From: Sindora glabra
Taxonomy: Eukaryota > Streptophyta > Magnoliopsida > Fabales > Fabaceae
Reading direction: 5' to 3'
Assembly (NCBI GenBank): GCA_020226215.1
Contig: CM035236.1
Coordinates: 61,051,809-61,115,808, forward strand
DNA: 64,000 nt
Part shown: piece after piece, positions 33,669 through 45,660 of the stretch
How positions within the stretch are numbered: the stretch's first letter is position 1
Layout of the letters: each line of letters opens with the position of its first letter
The notes under the pieces: model-generated
Databases searched by the model: none
Told to the model about the DNA's origin: nothing
Seen by the model: the letters and a program-made list of their open reading frames with translations, nothing else
Translations under genes and position numbers: made by a program

Positions 33669-33944
33669 AAGAAAATTCATCCTTGAATTTTCATAAAGTT
33701 TGAGAGGATTGTTAACACTTTGCATTACTCTCTTCATTAGTGACATCCTTAATAGCACACATTCACTTTCTTGGAATTTCAACTTCCATTTGTATGTGTT
33801 AACAAAAGACTTTTGCTTGCCTTAGGTTGTACATAGTTACTATCTAATGATTTTAACTCTATTCATTGCATCTTTCACCGAATTAAGTTTAATTATCTTT
33901 ACCTCTATTGTTTCATTCTATAAGTAATCTTCACTTTCTACTTT

Positions 33945-34235
33945 ATAATACTTCGAATGGAATCATTGGAATATTTATTATATCATTATAAGTAAATTCG
34001 ATCCAATGGCCTATAGGTTATGGGCCTAGCATGCTTTTGTTGTGCCATTCTAATTGTTATAGGTAAAGTTGCACAAGCTCTAAGCATGTTTTCAAGCATT
34101 TGAATCATTCTTTTCGATTATTCATTCGTCTATAGGTAAAATGCAATACTGTAACATAACTACATTCCAATAACTATAAAAAATGTGACATGAACTATGT
34201 CCTATGATCAAAGATAATCATAGTTGGCACATTAT
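33945..34235 (-). pseudogene. Gypsy integrase core fragment
   Basis: Minus-strand translation shows 'TMIIFDHRT.FMSHF' (family S-D-R-D-P-R-F-T-S-x-F), then 'FKCLKTCL' (Q-V-L-E-D-M-L) and 'EFTYNDIINIPMIPFEVL' (E-F-A-Y-N-N-S-Y). The second catalytic Asp is visible ('FDHR'), while the catalytic Glu position appears to be Lys. The N-terminal zinc domain is missing because the sequence joins the RT fragment. The C-terminal part is short and degenerate, and no chromodomain could be read. Confidence 0.6.
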
Positions 34236-34329
34236 GCAATGGTATGATTCTATCCAAGAGAAGTTGAGGACACTCAGATGTCGAGATTGTCATCTTAGGA
34301 ATATCTTTTTCCTAAATAGTTAGATGATG

Positions 34330-34570
34330 ATACCTAAATCATAGATAGATTTTTGAAAAACATCGAGTGCCTTCAAATTAGTTAAACAAGTTATTTATTT
34401 AAGGGAAAGGATATCAATTCTTGATAGTGACTTATCAATAATTGATACATAATTTCATTGCATACCTAAAAAGGAAGCATTAGGATGTATAAAACCTTTC
34501 TCCACTAAATCTTGTAATTATTTTTTTAGCTCTTTCAACCCAATTAGCTTAGTTTGATGTAAAGTAATTA
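34330..34570 (-). pseudogene. Gypsy reverse transcriptase fragment
   Basis: Readable blocks are 'LKELKK' plus 'LQDLVEKGFIHPNAS', the start of gypsy RT (LQELLDKGFIRPS-type). Next comes 'SIYDLG' (K-I-D-L-R-S-G-Y-type). The palm domain with the DD motif, the thumb and RNase H are absent. The next readable block is integrase. Confidence 0.55.
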
Positions 34571-34769
34571 ATATCAGGTTAGTTCTAGGAACTATGTCAA
34601 TCATAAACTCAATCTCCTAATTAATCAACAATTCTAGTAATGTTTTTAAATTCATTCACCATTAATACCTTGCTCATTTTAGGTTTTTTTATGATAACTT
34701 TAATTGTACTGGCTATTCGAGTTCTGTTATATTTGCATAAGAGTAGATATTTCTACTTACTTCTCTCCT

Positions 34770-35090
34770 TAAAGTACTCGTGCAACTTTTAATATATTAC
34801 ATCTTTATGGTGGCAATCGATATAAACATGATACTTAGATAATTAATCCAATCCTAGGATCACATCATAGTCTACTATATCCAGTGTTATCAATCTACCT
34901 TGGTTAGATAATTAACTAAGCTAAGCTTTCATTCCTTAACACCATGAATCTTTATTATTGTTTTTCCTATTGGAATAGTAACTATCATAATGTTTTCTAA
35001 TATTTCCTTAGATTTCAAGATTTTACTTATTATAATAAAGGATAGGAAAGAATAAGTATCTTTAGAATCAATAAAACTTTCATATAAATA
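34770..35090 (-). pseudogene. Gypsy aspartic protease remnant
   Basis: Reads 'SFIDSKDTYSFLS' (family F-D-S-G-A-T-H-S-F), then 'MIVTIPIGKTIIK' and 'LDIVDYDVILGLD.LSKYHV'. The Asp-Ser is present but Gly is Lys. The 'DIVDYDVILG' block is shared with the gypsy remnants at 531-803 and about 58,050. Confidence 0.65.
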
Positions 35091-35269
35091 TTCTCAATTC
35101 ATAAAGTACCTATCATGATGGCATTTAAGGCTTAAGTCTCCTGTTTTGTTATGAAAATTAACCTAGCTTGAGTCCTAATTGTCTCTTTCTTTCCTCTTCT
35201 CCCTGCTCCTATTCCTAATACTATTAATGATCTTACAAAAGTGGAAACTTAGGTGTTCTAAGTGTTAGG

Positions 35270-36540
35270 GGAAATATTATTTCTATATTGATTCATTATG
35301 CATTCTAATGCTAAGTATCCCATTCACCTACACTTGAAGTAAGATCCGAATAGTCCAATATGATTTGTGTTACACTAGTTGCAAAAAAGAGGTTTGATTG
35401 GTAAAGTTAGCAATAGGTAGGTTCTTAGCGAGTTCATTGATCTAGATGTAGTGTTTATACTTTGGTGAGTGTTCTACTCCTGAAATTGCTTTTTATTAGA
35501 TCATCTATCTATTGGCACACTTTAGACTCTTCTACCGGGCCTTTTATTACTATTTCCTTCATTATCAAAACTTGCTCTTTTCTTACTAGAGTTTGCTTCC
35601 CTTCTAGACTTTTCCTTCAAGCATATCTCTACTTTGATTGCCAAGTTCAATACTTACTTATAGGTTGCATCCTCAACCATATTGATTTAGTCATAATAGT
35701 AATCATGAATTCTATTTAGAAATTAATTCACTCTTGCCTTTTTAATAGGTACTAAATACCTAGCATATATGAAAGTCATATGAACTGAGCATCGTATTAC
35801 ACTATCATCATTTATCCTTAAATCAATTGCTCAACCTCTCTTACCTTTGCATCCTGAAAGCTTGGAGGTACAAAATGGTTAGTAAGTACTTTTTGAAACT
35901 ATACCTAAGTGATTGAATTATCACTTCCTATTTTCAATTCTATGTTTATTGGTGAGCTACATTTTCTAATTGGTGTCCTACTAGCTCTATCATTATGATT
36001 TCACTACATCTCAACACCTTGCAAATTATTTCTATTCAATCAAAAAACTAGTAGAGGTCAACTAATGAATCAATGCTATCATAGCTTGAGGTTTTCAATT
36101 TTAGAAACTCATGAATTAATTATAGTCTATCTTAATAGGGTGCTAAGGGAAGGGTTGCCAATTGTTCTGCCTATCTCTATTATGATAATACTCTTTCTAT
36201 GGTTTATTGCAACATAGCTGCCTAGGCTAGTGCTTTTTTATCATTTTTATTTTCACACTATAAGAGTTTGCAAACTTCTCATTTTTCAGTGCTTAAATTT
36301 TCCTTAGTCCTTATCATTGCCTATAAAATAACTCATATTAGAAAAGAAAAATTACTTGCTAAAGTTAAAAAATGCCTAGTACTCTTAATGAAACCATTAA
36401 GATCATTATAGATGGATGGCATTATACTATTCTAACTGCCTATGGTTGAATTTCCATAGTTTCCCAAACTATGCTTTTTTATCCCACCAGTTGCACTAGC
36501 TAATGTTCCATCATTATCATAGTTTACGTAAACCATATCA
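35270..36540 (-). pseudogene. Gypsy gag remnant of giant-LTR element
   Basis: A degenerate zinc knuckle at about 35,285-35,345 reads 'YFKC...GYLALEC' (two Cys lost or changed, His to Tyr). Further upstream, 35,870-36,000 carries 'ELVGHQLENVAHQ' and 'YSFKKYLL', the gag core also seen in the remnant at 1.7 kb. Stops are frequent. Confidence 0.5.
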
Positions 36541-36566
36541 ACCATTCCATAGTTTACCCAAACCAT

Positions 36567-36578
36567 GCTCTGATACCA
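36567..36578 (-). other. Primer-binding site (tRNA-iMet type), perfect
   Basis: The minus strand reads TGGTATCAGAGC, the canonical initiator tRNA-Met PBS, four bases inside the 5' LTR end (..TTGACA). Confidence 0.85.
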
Positions 36579-37437
36579 TTTATGTCAAAACCCAATTTTT
36601 GGACTATTTTAATTGACATAAAGATATCAACCAAATATCATTAAGTCGAACTACTTTCTAACATAAACTATTTTCCTAAATGTATGCATGATACGAAAAT
36701 AGAAGTTAGAAAATTCACTATTTTTTTACTTTCTTTGTAAATCCTTTTTCAAAACTCTTTCTTATTCTAAAAACAAATCGAAATCAAACCAAAAAATCAT
36801 TTTTCACATTTGATGAGGCTTAATCTTTTAACTATGTTTCTTGAAAATTAGTAAGTAAAACTATTGGACAAAAAATTAGATATGTTTAAAAAATATTTTC
36901 ATTTTTTCTTTCTTTTAGAAGGAAATTCCAAAAGAGATTTACAATAAATTCTTTTAGAGTCAAAATCCACAACAAAAGAAGAAGAATTCTTTGGAAAAAA
37001 TTTATTTTTACCTTTGATATATTCTTCCTTTTAAAAAAAATCGTGCAACTAACTCATTATGTGTCAAAAAAATCATTTTTTAGTAACCATAAGATAATCA
37101 AAATAATATCAAAAACTATATATATACACAAAAATATACATTATACATATACATTAGTTACATGAACATTCACTTGGGTTATGTAGTAATCCAGTTGTTA
37201 AAGTTTCAAAATAATTATACAAACTAAAAAAGATAGTCATACCATAATTATACAAATTAAAATATTAAAAGTAAATATTTTAAAACAAATAAAAATAATT
37301 ATTATCAACTCAAAATAACTATTAGCTATGTGTACATTATAGTCACCAAGGTTAGGATCCTTAAAGTCAATCAAATGTAATCCTATATTAGTGTCATCAT
37401 ATAAAAGAGATCTCAATAAGTATCATTCAGGTATAAA

Positions 37438-37440
<3 letters not shown>

Positions 37441-37510
<70 letters not shown>
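37441..37510. repeat. (TA)35 microsatellite in 5' LTR
   Basis: Uninterrupted TA run. The matching place in the 3' LTR (about 30,280) has only a short 'atatatatat' run. Confidence 0.95.
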
Positions 37511-37513
<3 letters not shown>

Positions 37514-40500
37514 ACAAGTAGAGTGAGTAATAAATTATTAAGTGAGATGGCTATCACACATAAATTTTCTAATCAATTTCAATAAGAAAACATTTATATA
37601 CAAGATATATACCAAAACTCATTTTCTTATTAGAAAAAATTTCTTATTAAATCATTATGTATACTACATTACTTAGACAAGATATAATTTATTCATAAAT
37701 ATAGTATAAGCATTTGAATAACTATTAGATAGCTTAGAGGCTTAAAAGATTTCCTCTTATAACTCCAGTCAACCATAACTACACATATCCCAACCTTATG
37801 CCTCCCCTCCTTACCCTACGTCATTCCACATCACTTAGAATATAAGGCACTAAGCCAATCTCCGCATCTCTCCACAAAGGTCTCATATTATATATAATTC
37901 CAAATCATCATATTATCACATAGGCATTCAAGTATCAAAATCACATAGGCATAGTGTAAAGCACTCACTAGCTCATAAAGCATTCACTAGCTTATATAAC
38001 ATAAAATAAAGTAAGGTTAAATTGCCATAAAAAAGCCATAACTAAAACATAACATAAAGTATAACCTAACTAAACAAGTTTTATAGTTACATTGTCACAT
38101 TTCTAGTTATGACAAGAAATATAGGTGTTTTCATTTTGTATGCTAGATTACTATATCACTTTCAAGAGCTCACCAACATGGAGCTTCAATCATAGACACT
38201 TTCACATATGAACATATTAGTACATATAAAAGTCATAGAATAATTCATGTTATAATTGTTACATTAATCATGCAACAGACTTACAATTTCATTATAAGCC
38301 TATAGAGCAGTGTCCATTTCTTTCATAGAATTTCTATCAACATTCAAGCATACTTTTAGCACATTAGTATGCTATCAAAAAAGGAAAATATCATTCTATA
38401 TAATCACTAAAATCATAATTTCTTTAGCAAAATCATAGAATTCTTCCAAGTTCCATAACTTATATTTTTAAGCAGATTTAATTCTATACTTTATGTATTA
38501 TTTTAACAAGTAAGAAAAATATTTTTCCTTACTTATTCAAGCATTTAAACATACTAACCAATAAGAATAAAATAACTTAATATCATTGTATGATGTGTAA
38601 GATATTATTTATATTATTTCCTCTTATTTTATAGCTCTTAGTGTGTTATATATGCCTAATTTTATAAAATTAGACTTATTATATGGTTGGATGTTAGTTT
38701 TCTATTATTTTTAAATTGTTCACTTAATGTTGGATTTTTACACTTTTGTAAGTTTTCAACTATAACTTGAGTTTTGATTGTTGAAATTATATGATATTTA
38801 CATAGGATGGAAATTAACTTGAAAAAATTATTATAGTAAAACACTATTAGTAGATTAAATTGTAAATTAGGCAATGGCTTTAAAAATCAGTAAGCCCTTA
38901 CTATTTGTAACCCTAAACAACATATTTACCTGATCCATTATATTTTGTAGTAAGATAAATCATATTTAAAGGTTTTGTGGCTTTAAAGGTAAAAACACAA
39001 TATTTTAAATAATAACTCTTCTTTTTCTAGTCTTCTTTGTATTCCACCATACGTGACTAAACTTTTTCAACCAATTCAAGGGATTTTTGACCTTGATTCA
39101 ATTTGGCTTTAAGACTTTATCTTCTACTCTTACTTCTAATTTCATTATTCTTTAATTCTCTACTCTTTCAAGTTTATGATTGCTTTGGATGATTTACTAA
39201 TTAAGGCCTTTTAGTTTTTGTTTGATTGTGACCTATTGTTAAATGATTAAATATGATGCTAGGTTACGATCAATTATAGTATAAGTAAAAATTAGTTGCT
39301 AATTGTTTAATGCTGGATTAATTGATTATCACTAAAGAGAATTAGGATTTGAATTGATGACATTAGTTTTAATTGTTTAGGTGCTGGGGTTGAACAATAA
39401 GAAATTAATCTAAGTGCTAGGCTTAGCTTAATTAATTAAGGAATATTAGGAGTGCTATTAGGGTATTTGTAATGTCCCGAATTTTCAATTCTATTATTTG
39501 AATCTTTATTTTCTAAGGTCGTAGAAACGAAGAGCACGTTTGAGTTAGCCTGGTGGGTGAATCTCAAGTTGAAAGGAGTTAAGCGCAAGGTAAACGAAAT
39601 TTTTGAAGGAAAATGATAGTAGGAAAAGAATTAATTTTCATAAGCAGTATAAATGATCAGAGGAGGTTAGAAAACCCTAAAAGGGGGAGTTGTCTAAGTC
39701 GGACAGTGTAAGAATTTTTAAACAGACAGAAACCCTATGGACTAAATTACAAAAGTGCAGAATCGGGTGTGGTTAAAGTGTAAATAATCAAGAATTTGGG
39801 ATCTAATATAAATAACTAAGAGTTTGGGGTGCAATATGTGATTTTAATTAGTGTGACCAATGGATTTATGACAAGTGTCATTGTTAGAAAAATAATGGCA
39901 AGAATAGCCTTACTTTTGGTGAAAAAAGACTAAAATACCCTTGAGAATTTTAAAAAGGACCAAAATGCCCCTAGAAGCTTCAAGAAAACCCCACCCTCTT
40001 CTCCACTTTTCTCCAAAAGCTGCAGCAACTCCATGAAAGCAAGCTTGGACGTGCAGGAGAGAGAGAGAAAGAGAGAGAAAGTTTCTTTTGAGTTTTTCAC
40101 CTAAAAATAGTGAGATCTAAGCTTAGTGGTAGAAGGGAAAGTTGCTCCTCTCATAAAGCTCTATCCGTTGGTGTGCTTAGATTGAGGAAAAGCTCAAGTT
40201 TGATCAAGTTTGGGGAGCTCCAAGTGAGGATTTTCAAGTTGTACCAAGAGGTAAAAATATTCTCCTCTAAGAGCTCTTTAATGTACTCTTCTTGGTTTCT
40301 TGAAATCTTGAGGTTGATGTGGTTAATGGTGATTGAACATGGAGTTTAGGATGATTTGAACATGTTTAATGGTGTTTTAGATATTGTTATGATGATTTAT
40401 GGCTTGGGTTTGGTGTAAAAACAACAAGAAACATGATGTACACATTTGGGTTTTAGAGGCATAATGGTGCATGTGTGGTATTGGCATGATATGTTTAGAA

Positions 40501-40682
40501 CTTGGCTAAATTGATGAAGTTAAATTAGTTTCTATGAATTTATGAAGCTTATGGAAGATGAAACTTTGAGTTGTGAAGGTGTTGGTGTACTTTTTCCCTT
40601 TTGAGAAGCTAAAACCATAATATGGAAAAGAAGGAAGGAAGGAATTTTAGTGTTTAAAGTGTTTTCGGAGGATCAGCAAGGT

Positions 40683-40911
40683 ACACGGGGTAGAACACGG
40701 CCCGTGTTGTACCCCGTGTTCCTCGTCGAAGCTGATCAGTGTGCTACACGGGGTGCAACACTCCCCGTGTTTACCTCAGGACTGAAGGGAAGTAAGGTAC
40801 ACAGGGTAGAACACGGCCCGTGTTCACCCCCGTGTTCTTTGTCGAGTAGCCCAGAAGTGAACCAGTAAGGAACACGGCCCTGAACACGGGGTATGGGACC
40901 CCCGTGTTCTT
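40683..40911. repeat. Cluster of GC-rich palindromes (acacggg/cccgtgt)
   Basis: Four hairpin-forming units. The first, 40,683-40,719, has two 18-base arms with one mismatch and a 1-base centre. The second is 40,746-40,770 (8-base arms). The third is about 40,799-40,836, with the inner palindrome at 40,810-40,824. The fourth is about 40,873-40,911. All are built from acacgg/ccgtgt cores inside the solo LTR. Confidence 0.85.
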
Positions 40912-41299
40912 TGTTAAGTAAACTTTTTGGCTTTAATTCTTCATGTTTTGCATGGCTTTACCCCTGGATCCTTTTCTAATGTTCATATGTGTCATTTCAA
41001 GGCTTGAAAGCAAAGTATAGAGCATCTAAGTATGCATTTAATTAAGTGGAGAAAGTAAAGAATACATGAGGATTAGGGAAAGTGATGATGTTCTAATAAG
41101 AAACTATGATATGTATTTGTATAGACTGAGGAGTGCCAACTTGCAAAGGCAAGAGGAAGTGTAAAGGAGTTTTTGGTGAGAGCAAAGGGAACATCACATT
41201 GGAAGCTTGTGAAAGGTAGCTAGCTTCATCCTTAAGCTGTTTTCTATTTACATGATTTTCTGTATTTTATGCCATTGTATGGAATGTGTATGGAATTGT

Positions 41300-41420
41300 T
41301 GTGGCACAACCCGAGAAGATAATAGAATACTGTGTTTGGCCTATGGCTCGGGATCCTCGGGGATAATAGTGCATTTGTTGTGTGTAGTACCTTTGGCTCG
41401 GGAACCCCGGGAAGACAGCG
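41300..41420. repeat. Short 'ggctcggga' repeats in solo LTR
   Basis: 'tggctcgggatcctcggg' at about 41,345 and 'tggctcgggaaccccggg' at about 41,394, with a related 'acccgagaag' at about 41,309. The unit spacing is about 50 bp. Confidence 0.65.
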
Positions 41421-44400
41421 TGATGCTGTGTGAGGCCTAGGTATGATTATTTGTGATGGCAATCTAAATATTGATTGAGATAAGTCCTTGAATGAGCTTG
41501 ATGATTGTTGTGTACAGTGTATGTTTCTTACAATGGTACGGAATGAGATGATAAAGAGATGAGAAATGATTAGTTGATTTCGAAATGTACGTTTTATTTG
41601 CTTAAGGATCTGGAATGGCTTGAAATGTTTTTATGGCAATAGCTAGCTATTGGGAAACTTTGTTTCTTATGTTTTCTGTATTGTGACTAACCATTCCAGG
41701 TGATGCTTCCAAAGGCTCTCATGATAAAGGGCAATGATGTTTGAAGTTGTAAATAATTGTATAGTTGGTAATTTTGTAAGTGATGGATGTATATATATTG
41801 TAAATTGAACTCTTTTTTGTATGGTTATATGACTTTTGCTCATGTGTATCAAGTACAGAAATTTGAGATTTTCCGTATTAGTTTGAGGTAGATGACGAAT
41901 GAGTGCGTAATAATCATCTAATAATTGAGGAATAAGGTGTTAATAAGTAAGGGAGTTACAGTATTCATAGGGTAATTAATCAAATTAAAGTAATTCTATA
42001 GGAGTTGTCAAGGATAAGCTAATTGATTAAGGGGTAGACCATCCTTTGAGCTAATAATTCTATTAATTGCAACTTCCTTTCTTTTAATCTTGCCTTTAAT
42101 CATCGAATTCAGTTTGTTTAATTGCATTTATAAAACCCCTCTCTATTTACATTTTATTTTACTTAATTGGCTTCTATTCCTTTAGGTACAACTCAAACTT
42201 GCCACTTACTATGGTTTTAAGTAAGTTTGACATTAATTTTGGTGTGAAATAATGTGCATCACCATACAATAACATCCATAAATTAAGAAAACAATCACAA
42301 ACCCATATTAAGATTTAACAATATTTTTCTACATAGAAATCTTATTTAAAATACCAAACTTATTTTTTCCTAAAATATCCATAGTTAAAATAAAGGTTTC
42401 AAACCTCATACTTAAACCTTTTTCAAGCTAAAAGCAAGTTACACAGATTACCTTCGCAACCAACTATCAAAATACCTCAAAATAAGCTTTCTTGGTTTTT
42501 AAAAGACCTTTTTTATATGTAATTCTTGGTGAAAATTTTTAATAACTTCTAAAATTAAAAAAATAGCTAAATGGAAATTTCAAACCCTTTTCACATTAAA
42601 AATATATTACACTACTTAATACTTTGATCAAGTATCAAACCATACCAAAGAAAGTGCTATATTTTCTTGTAATGCTAAGTTTTAATATAACTCTTTGCAA
42701 AAATTCTAGAAAATTTCTAGTCATGTTTTGAACACTTTAAACATCACTTTTCAATCATTTTTTTAATGTTTTACTAGTGAAAACCATTTGTAGAAAAAAT
42801 TAGTTTCTACTTGAAAATATTAATTTTTAAACTATTATTCAACATGATTCAATGAGCTTTCAAATGTGATTTTAATCATATTCTTGCTACAGACTCTTAG
42901 TTAAAATATTTAATAACAGTAATTAAATAGTTTAGAATATAGTGCATTAAGTTCTTCTCATAAAAACAAAATTTTTCTAAAGAAAATAACAAGGAACTTA
43001 AAAGCTTGTAAAACTTGATTCAAGTGATTTTTGCTTGAAAACCATTGATGTAATAATTCTAAAACCTCTCTTTTAAAGTGTAGTTTAGTGTTTACTAAAT
43101 TTTTACCATAAAATCAAAATTTTCTTTTTTAAAACTAAAAGACCTAAAACGCCCTCTTTGTGTAAAACCAAATCCATTTTCAATTTTAAGACTTGATTTT
43201 TCATATATTCTATCATCTTTATCTTTAATTCAATATAAAATATAGTATACCATCTTTTTGAGTCATAAAAAAGTAGTTTCCTCTTTTTTATCATATCATA
43301 GAAAATCTTAAAGTTTCAATTTACTTTATGTTCAAAATTTCTTTTTCATTTCCATGTAAAATCATCTTCTAAAAACTTTGTTATTTTGAAGAAATCATTT
43401 TCAAAAACAATATTTTCATCTTTTTTATCATAAAAATTCTCAAGAAAACTTTTTAAACTAGTCCGCCATGATAATCATGGCTTCATCACACCATCAACCA
43501 TAAAAATAAATATACATCTCATATATAAATATCATCAAGAAAGAAAACTAAGAGGGAATATTGTGGATCTATCCTTGCTCAAGGATGCTCAACGAACTTA
43601 TTCCCTTTACCTAGAATCCAAAGTGTATCATTTAAGATAATATGAAGTCAATGAAGAATCTAAAGAAAGAACTATGAAAAGAAGATGAATTCATGAAAAT
43701 TTATTAGCTTCTACCTTCACTAGAATATTAATAGAGACTTCAACAAGCTTTTAATAATACTTAAGAAACTAGCAAAATCTCTCTAGAAAATAGCTAGAAC
43801 TCTTAAGAATTCAACTCTACTCTTATATTTCTTTCTCTAGCCATGGCCTCTTTTTAGTGTGGGGGTAAATGAACTTAAATAGACTATTTATAGGAAAAAT
43901 AAGTGCTCCCCAAGTAAGCAAGAGGATGATATCATCTAGGATTACATCATCAAGCCTACATCAACTTAGTATAATTCATAAGAATATTCTCATTTAAGCC
44001 TATTATATTAATATGATGTTTTAGGTATATTCTTTCCATTGCTTTAGGATTATGCAAGAAATATTCTCACTAAAGCATCATTTCTGGTATATTCTATCCT
44101 AAGTTTTCATATAAGCATATATGCTTTAGGATATTTGTATTCTAAATTCTTTAGAATATTCCTTTACTTAGTGACCAAGAATATTATTAAAATATATTAT
44201 TTCCTCTAATTATCTTGTCTTTAATTAATTATAATTATGAAGTTTACTTAGTAATTATGCTAAACCCCTCAACTAAACCAAATTCCCCATTTTCCCCTTA
44301 ATGGACGTCCATACCATTATGAATGTGTCCAAAATTTCACTTTTGCCATCTTGGGTTATTTTAGGATGCTTTTAAGTGAAAATATTAGTTTAATCTAAAT

Positions 44401-44789
44401 TCTTATCAATTTTAAATATTGATTATTCCTAATTTTTCTCAAATTTCTCTAAATAACTTCTGATAGATTTTCTATCTACCATTACTAATAAGTACTTCTA
44501 TTAATAAAAATATGTATTTTTACTAATTTTCTAGCAATAGATATTATATGACTTAATTTTGACTATTTATATCTATTGGATATCTTTTTATCAGGTATTA
44601 CAAAATACTGGTGGATAATGTCCTATTATATTAAAAAGACAACAAGTAAGAAAAGAAAAGAAAGGAAAAGCAGCGACATAGATCCACAAGTTCAAGCATC
44701 ATTTTCAAAAGATATCCATGCACTCAAATTAAGTCCAGAACATAGGCATTGCATTGAAAGTAAACTTTCACCTCATTAGAATCATATAA

Positions 44790-45660
44790 CATCTAGACAC
44801 CACTAATGAATCCAAAAGTGTCAACCACTTTAACTTCAAGCAGAAGAGCACGATTGCAATTTCAACATCCCTGATTCCAAATACCCTTGTCTCCAAAAGA
44901 ATCAAAACCTTTAGATCCTGCTTTCACACAATAATCTAATAAAATTAAAGTAAGAGACTCCTCGAGAATTTCAAATCCTAATTTTTTTTTATTCAAAAGA
45001 CTCCAATCTTTGTGAAGAAATGTAGCTTGAATTGAAGTAATATAGACCTATCCAACCATTTGACTTAGATTTATGAAGGAATCCACCAATCTCATGTTAT
45101 GGAGGCTAGACTCACCCACTCTGCAAATTACAAAGGCTTATTGTTTAAATCATGCTCACAAGTTTGCATGAAAGCCCACCACTTTTAACATATAGCTATG
45201 TGCCCCTTTTTAAGGATAAAGGTATACACACTCTTGGCTCTTTATTTTTAGAAAAGCCAAAGGACTCCTAAATCTTTCCTCTAATGGATGACCCTTTGCA
45301 TGATAAATGATTGGTGGAATTAGCTGAGCCTCTTTATGATCAAATAAAGGTATATTTGTTATGAATTGGTGATAACCATAATAGGTGTGCACATCCACCC
45401 ATCTCAAGCTAGAACTTAAAAGATGGTAACTTGCCCCATCTAAGGGTTTCATCTCTATTTGGTCCAAAAGGTCATTAATCAACTTAAGAACATGACCTCT
45501 TTTGTGAAAGCCCTAAATTATTTTTACCACCAGGGGATTTACCTCTCCATCATACTTGTATGAAAAAGGTTGACAATAAAGGTCCATCATCTTAAAAATA
45601 GGAAGAAAAGATAAGCTAACTAAAAAGTTAAATCTAAGAAATGCAAAAGGAAATTTATAG
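44790..45660 (-). pseudogene. Unidentified decayed reading frame with TATA box
   Basis: I do not recognise it. A 'CCTATAAAT' TATA box lies at about 45,651-45,659. The first ATG follows about 60 bp later at about 45,588 ('MMDLYCQPFSYKYDGEV'). The longest open piece (45,210-45,482, 90 codons) contains 'DLLDQIEMKPLDGASYHLLS' and 'WVDVHTYYGYHQF'. Further in-frame sequence, interrupted by stops, continues to about 44,800 ('LHKDWSLLNKKKLGFEILEE'). Length and composition look protein-like (Trp, Cys and His present, little repetition). It directly abuts the giant-LTR element and lies near the PMD remnant, so it may belong to a transposable element. Confidence 0.35.

Larger units (their letters stand above)
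39468..41960 (+). mobile_element. Solo LTR of a gypsy element (2,493 bp)
   Basis: Begins TGTAATGTCCCGA and ends GGGAGTTACA, with five-base terminal inverted repeats, and is flanked on both sides by a perfect 5-bp duplication 'gtatt' (39,463-39,467 and 41,961-41,965). There is no internal coding region, so it is a solo LTR left by recombination between two LTRs. The start resembles Tekay/Del chromovirus LTRs. It is distinctly richer in GC than its surroundings at 40,670-40,920 and 41,300-41,440. Orientation is plus, judged from the typical LTR start. Confidence 0.85.
38591..42261. mobile_element. LTR-type insertion (solo LTR) in the giant LTR
   Basis: Comparison with the 3' LTR shows that the host LTR breaks after 'aatatcattgta' and resumes at 'ccatacaataacatcc'. 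The insert begins TGATGTG and ends GTGCATCA, with a TGATG/CATCA terminal inverted repeat. It is about 1.17 kb once the inner insertion is removed. There is no coding sequence, so a solo LTR is likely. Its end ('acttgccacttactatgg' ... 'attttggtgtga') resembles Athila-type LTR ends. The flanking five bases ('ttgta' / 'ccata') differ by transitions only, a weak target duplication. Confidence 0.6.
29399..44602 (-). mobile_element. Ty3/gypsy element with giant LTRs and deleted pol
   Basis: LTRs (29,399-33,656 and 36,583-44,602, the latter interrupted) flank an internal region of about 2.9 kb read right to left: PBS, gag, zinc knuckle, protease, RT fragment, integrase fragment, PPT. Both LTRs begin TGTAATACC on the minus strand and end in ACA. 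The flanking five bases are 'aaaca' (left) and 'aaata' (right), a likely target duplication with one mismatch. RT is cut short and joins integrase directly, and all frames carry stops, so the element depended on other copies. The protease and gag signatures place it in Ty3/gypsy; a chromovirus lineage is likely but not proven. Confidence 0.8.
36583..44602 (-). repeat. Giant gypsy 5' LTR, interrupted by nested LTRs
   Basis: LTR arms lie at 36,583-38,590 and 42,262-44,602; together about 4.35 kb, against 4.26 kb for the 3' LTR. Most of the excess appears to be the (TA)n tract. A 3,671-bp insertion separates the arms. The LTR TATA box is at 43,886-43,892. Confidence 0.8.

Noticed and set aside
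37391..37585. 64-codon frame with an Ile-Tyr run
   Set aside because: Simply the translated (TA)35 microsatellite.
40650..40868. 72-codon plus-strand open frame with Gly/Arg/Pro
   Set aside because: Its composition comes from the GC-rich palindrome array of the solo LTR; it has no start context or domain.
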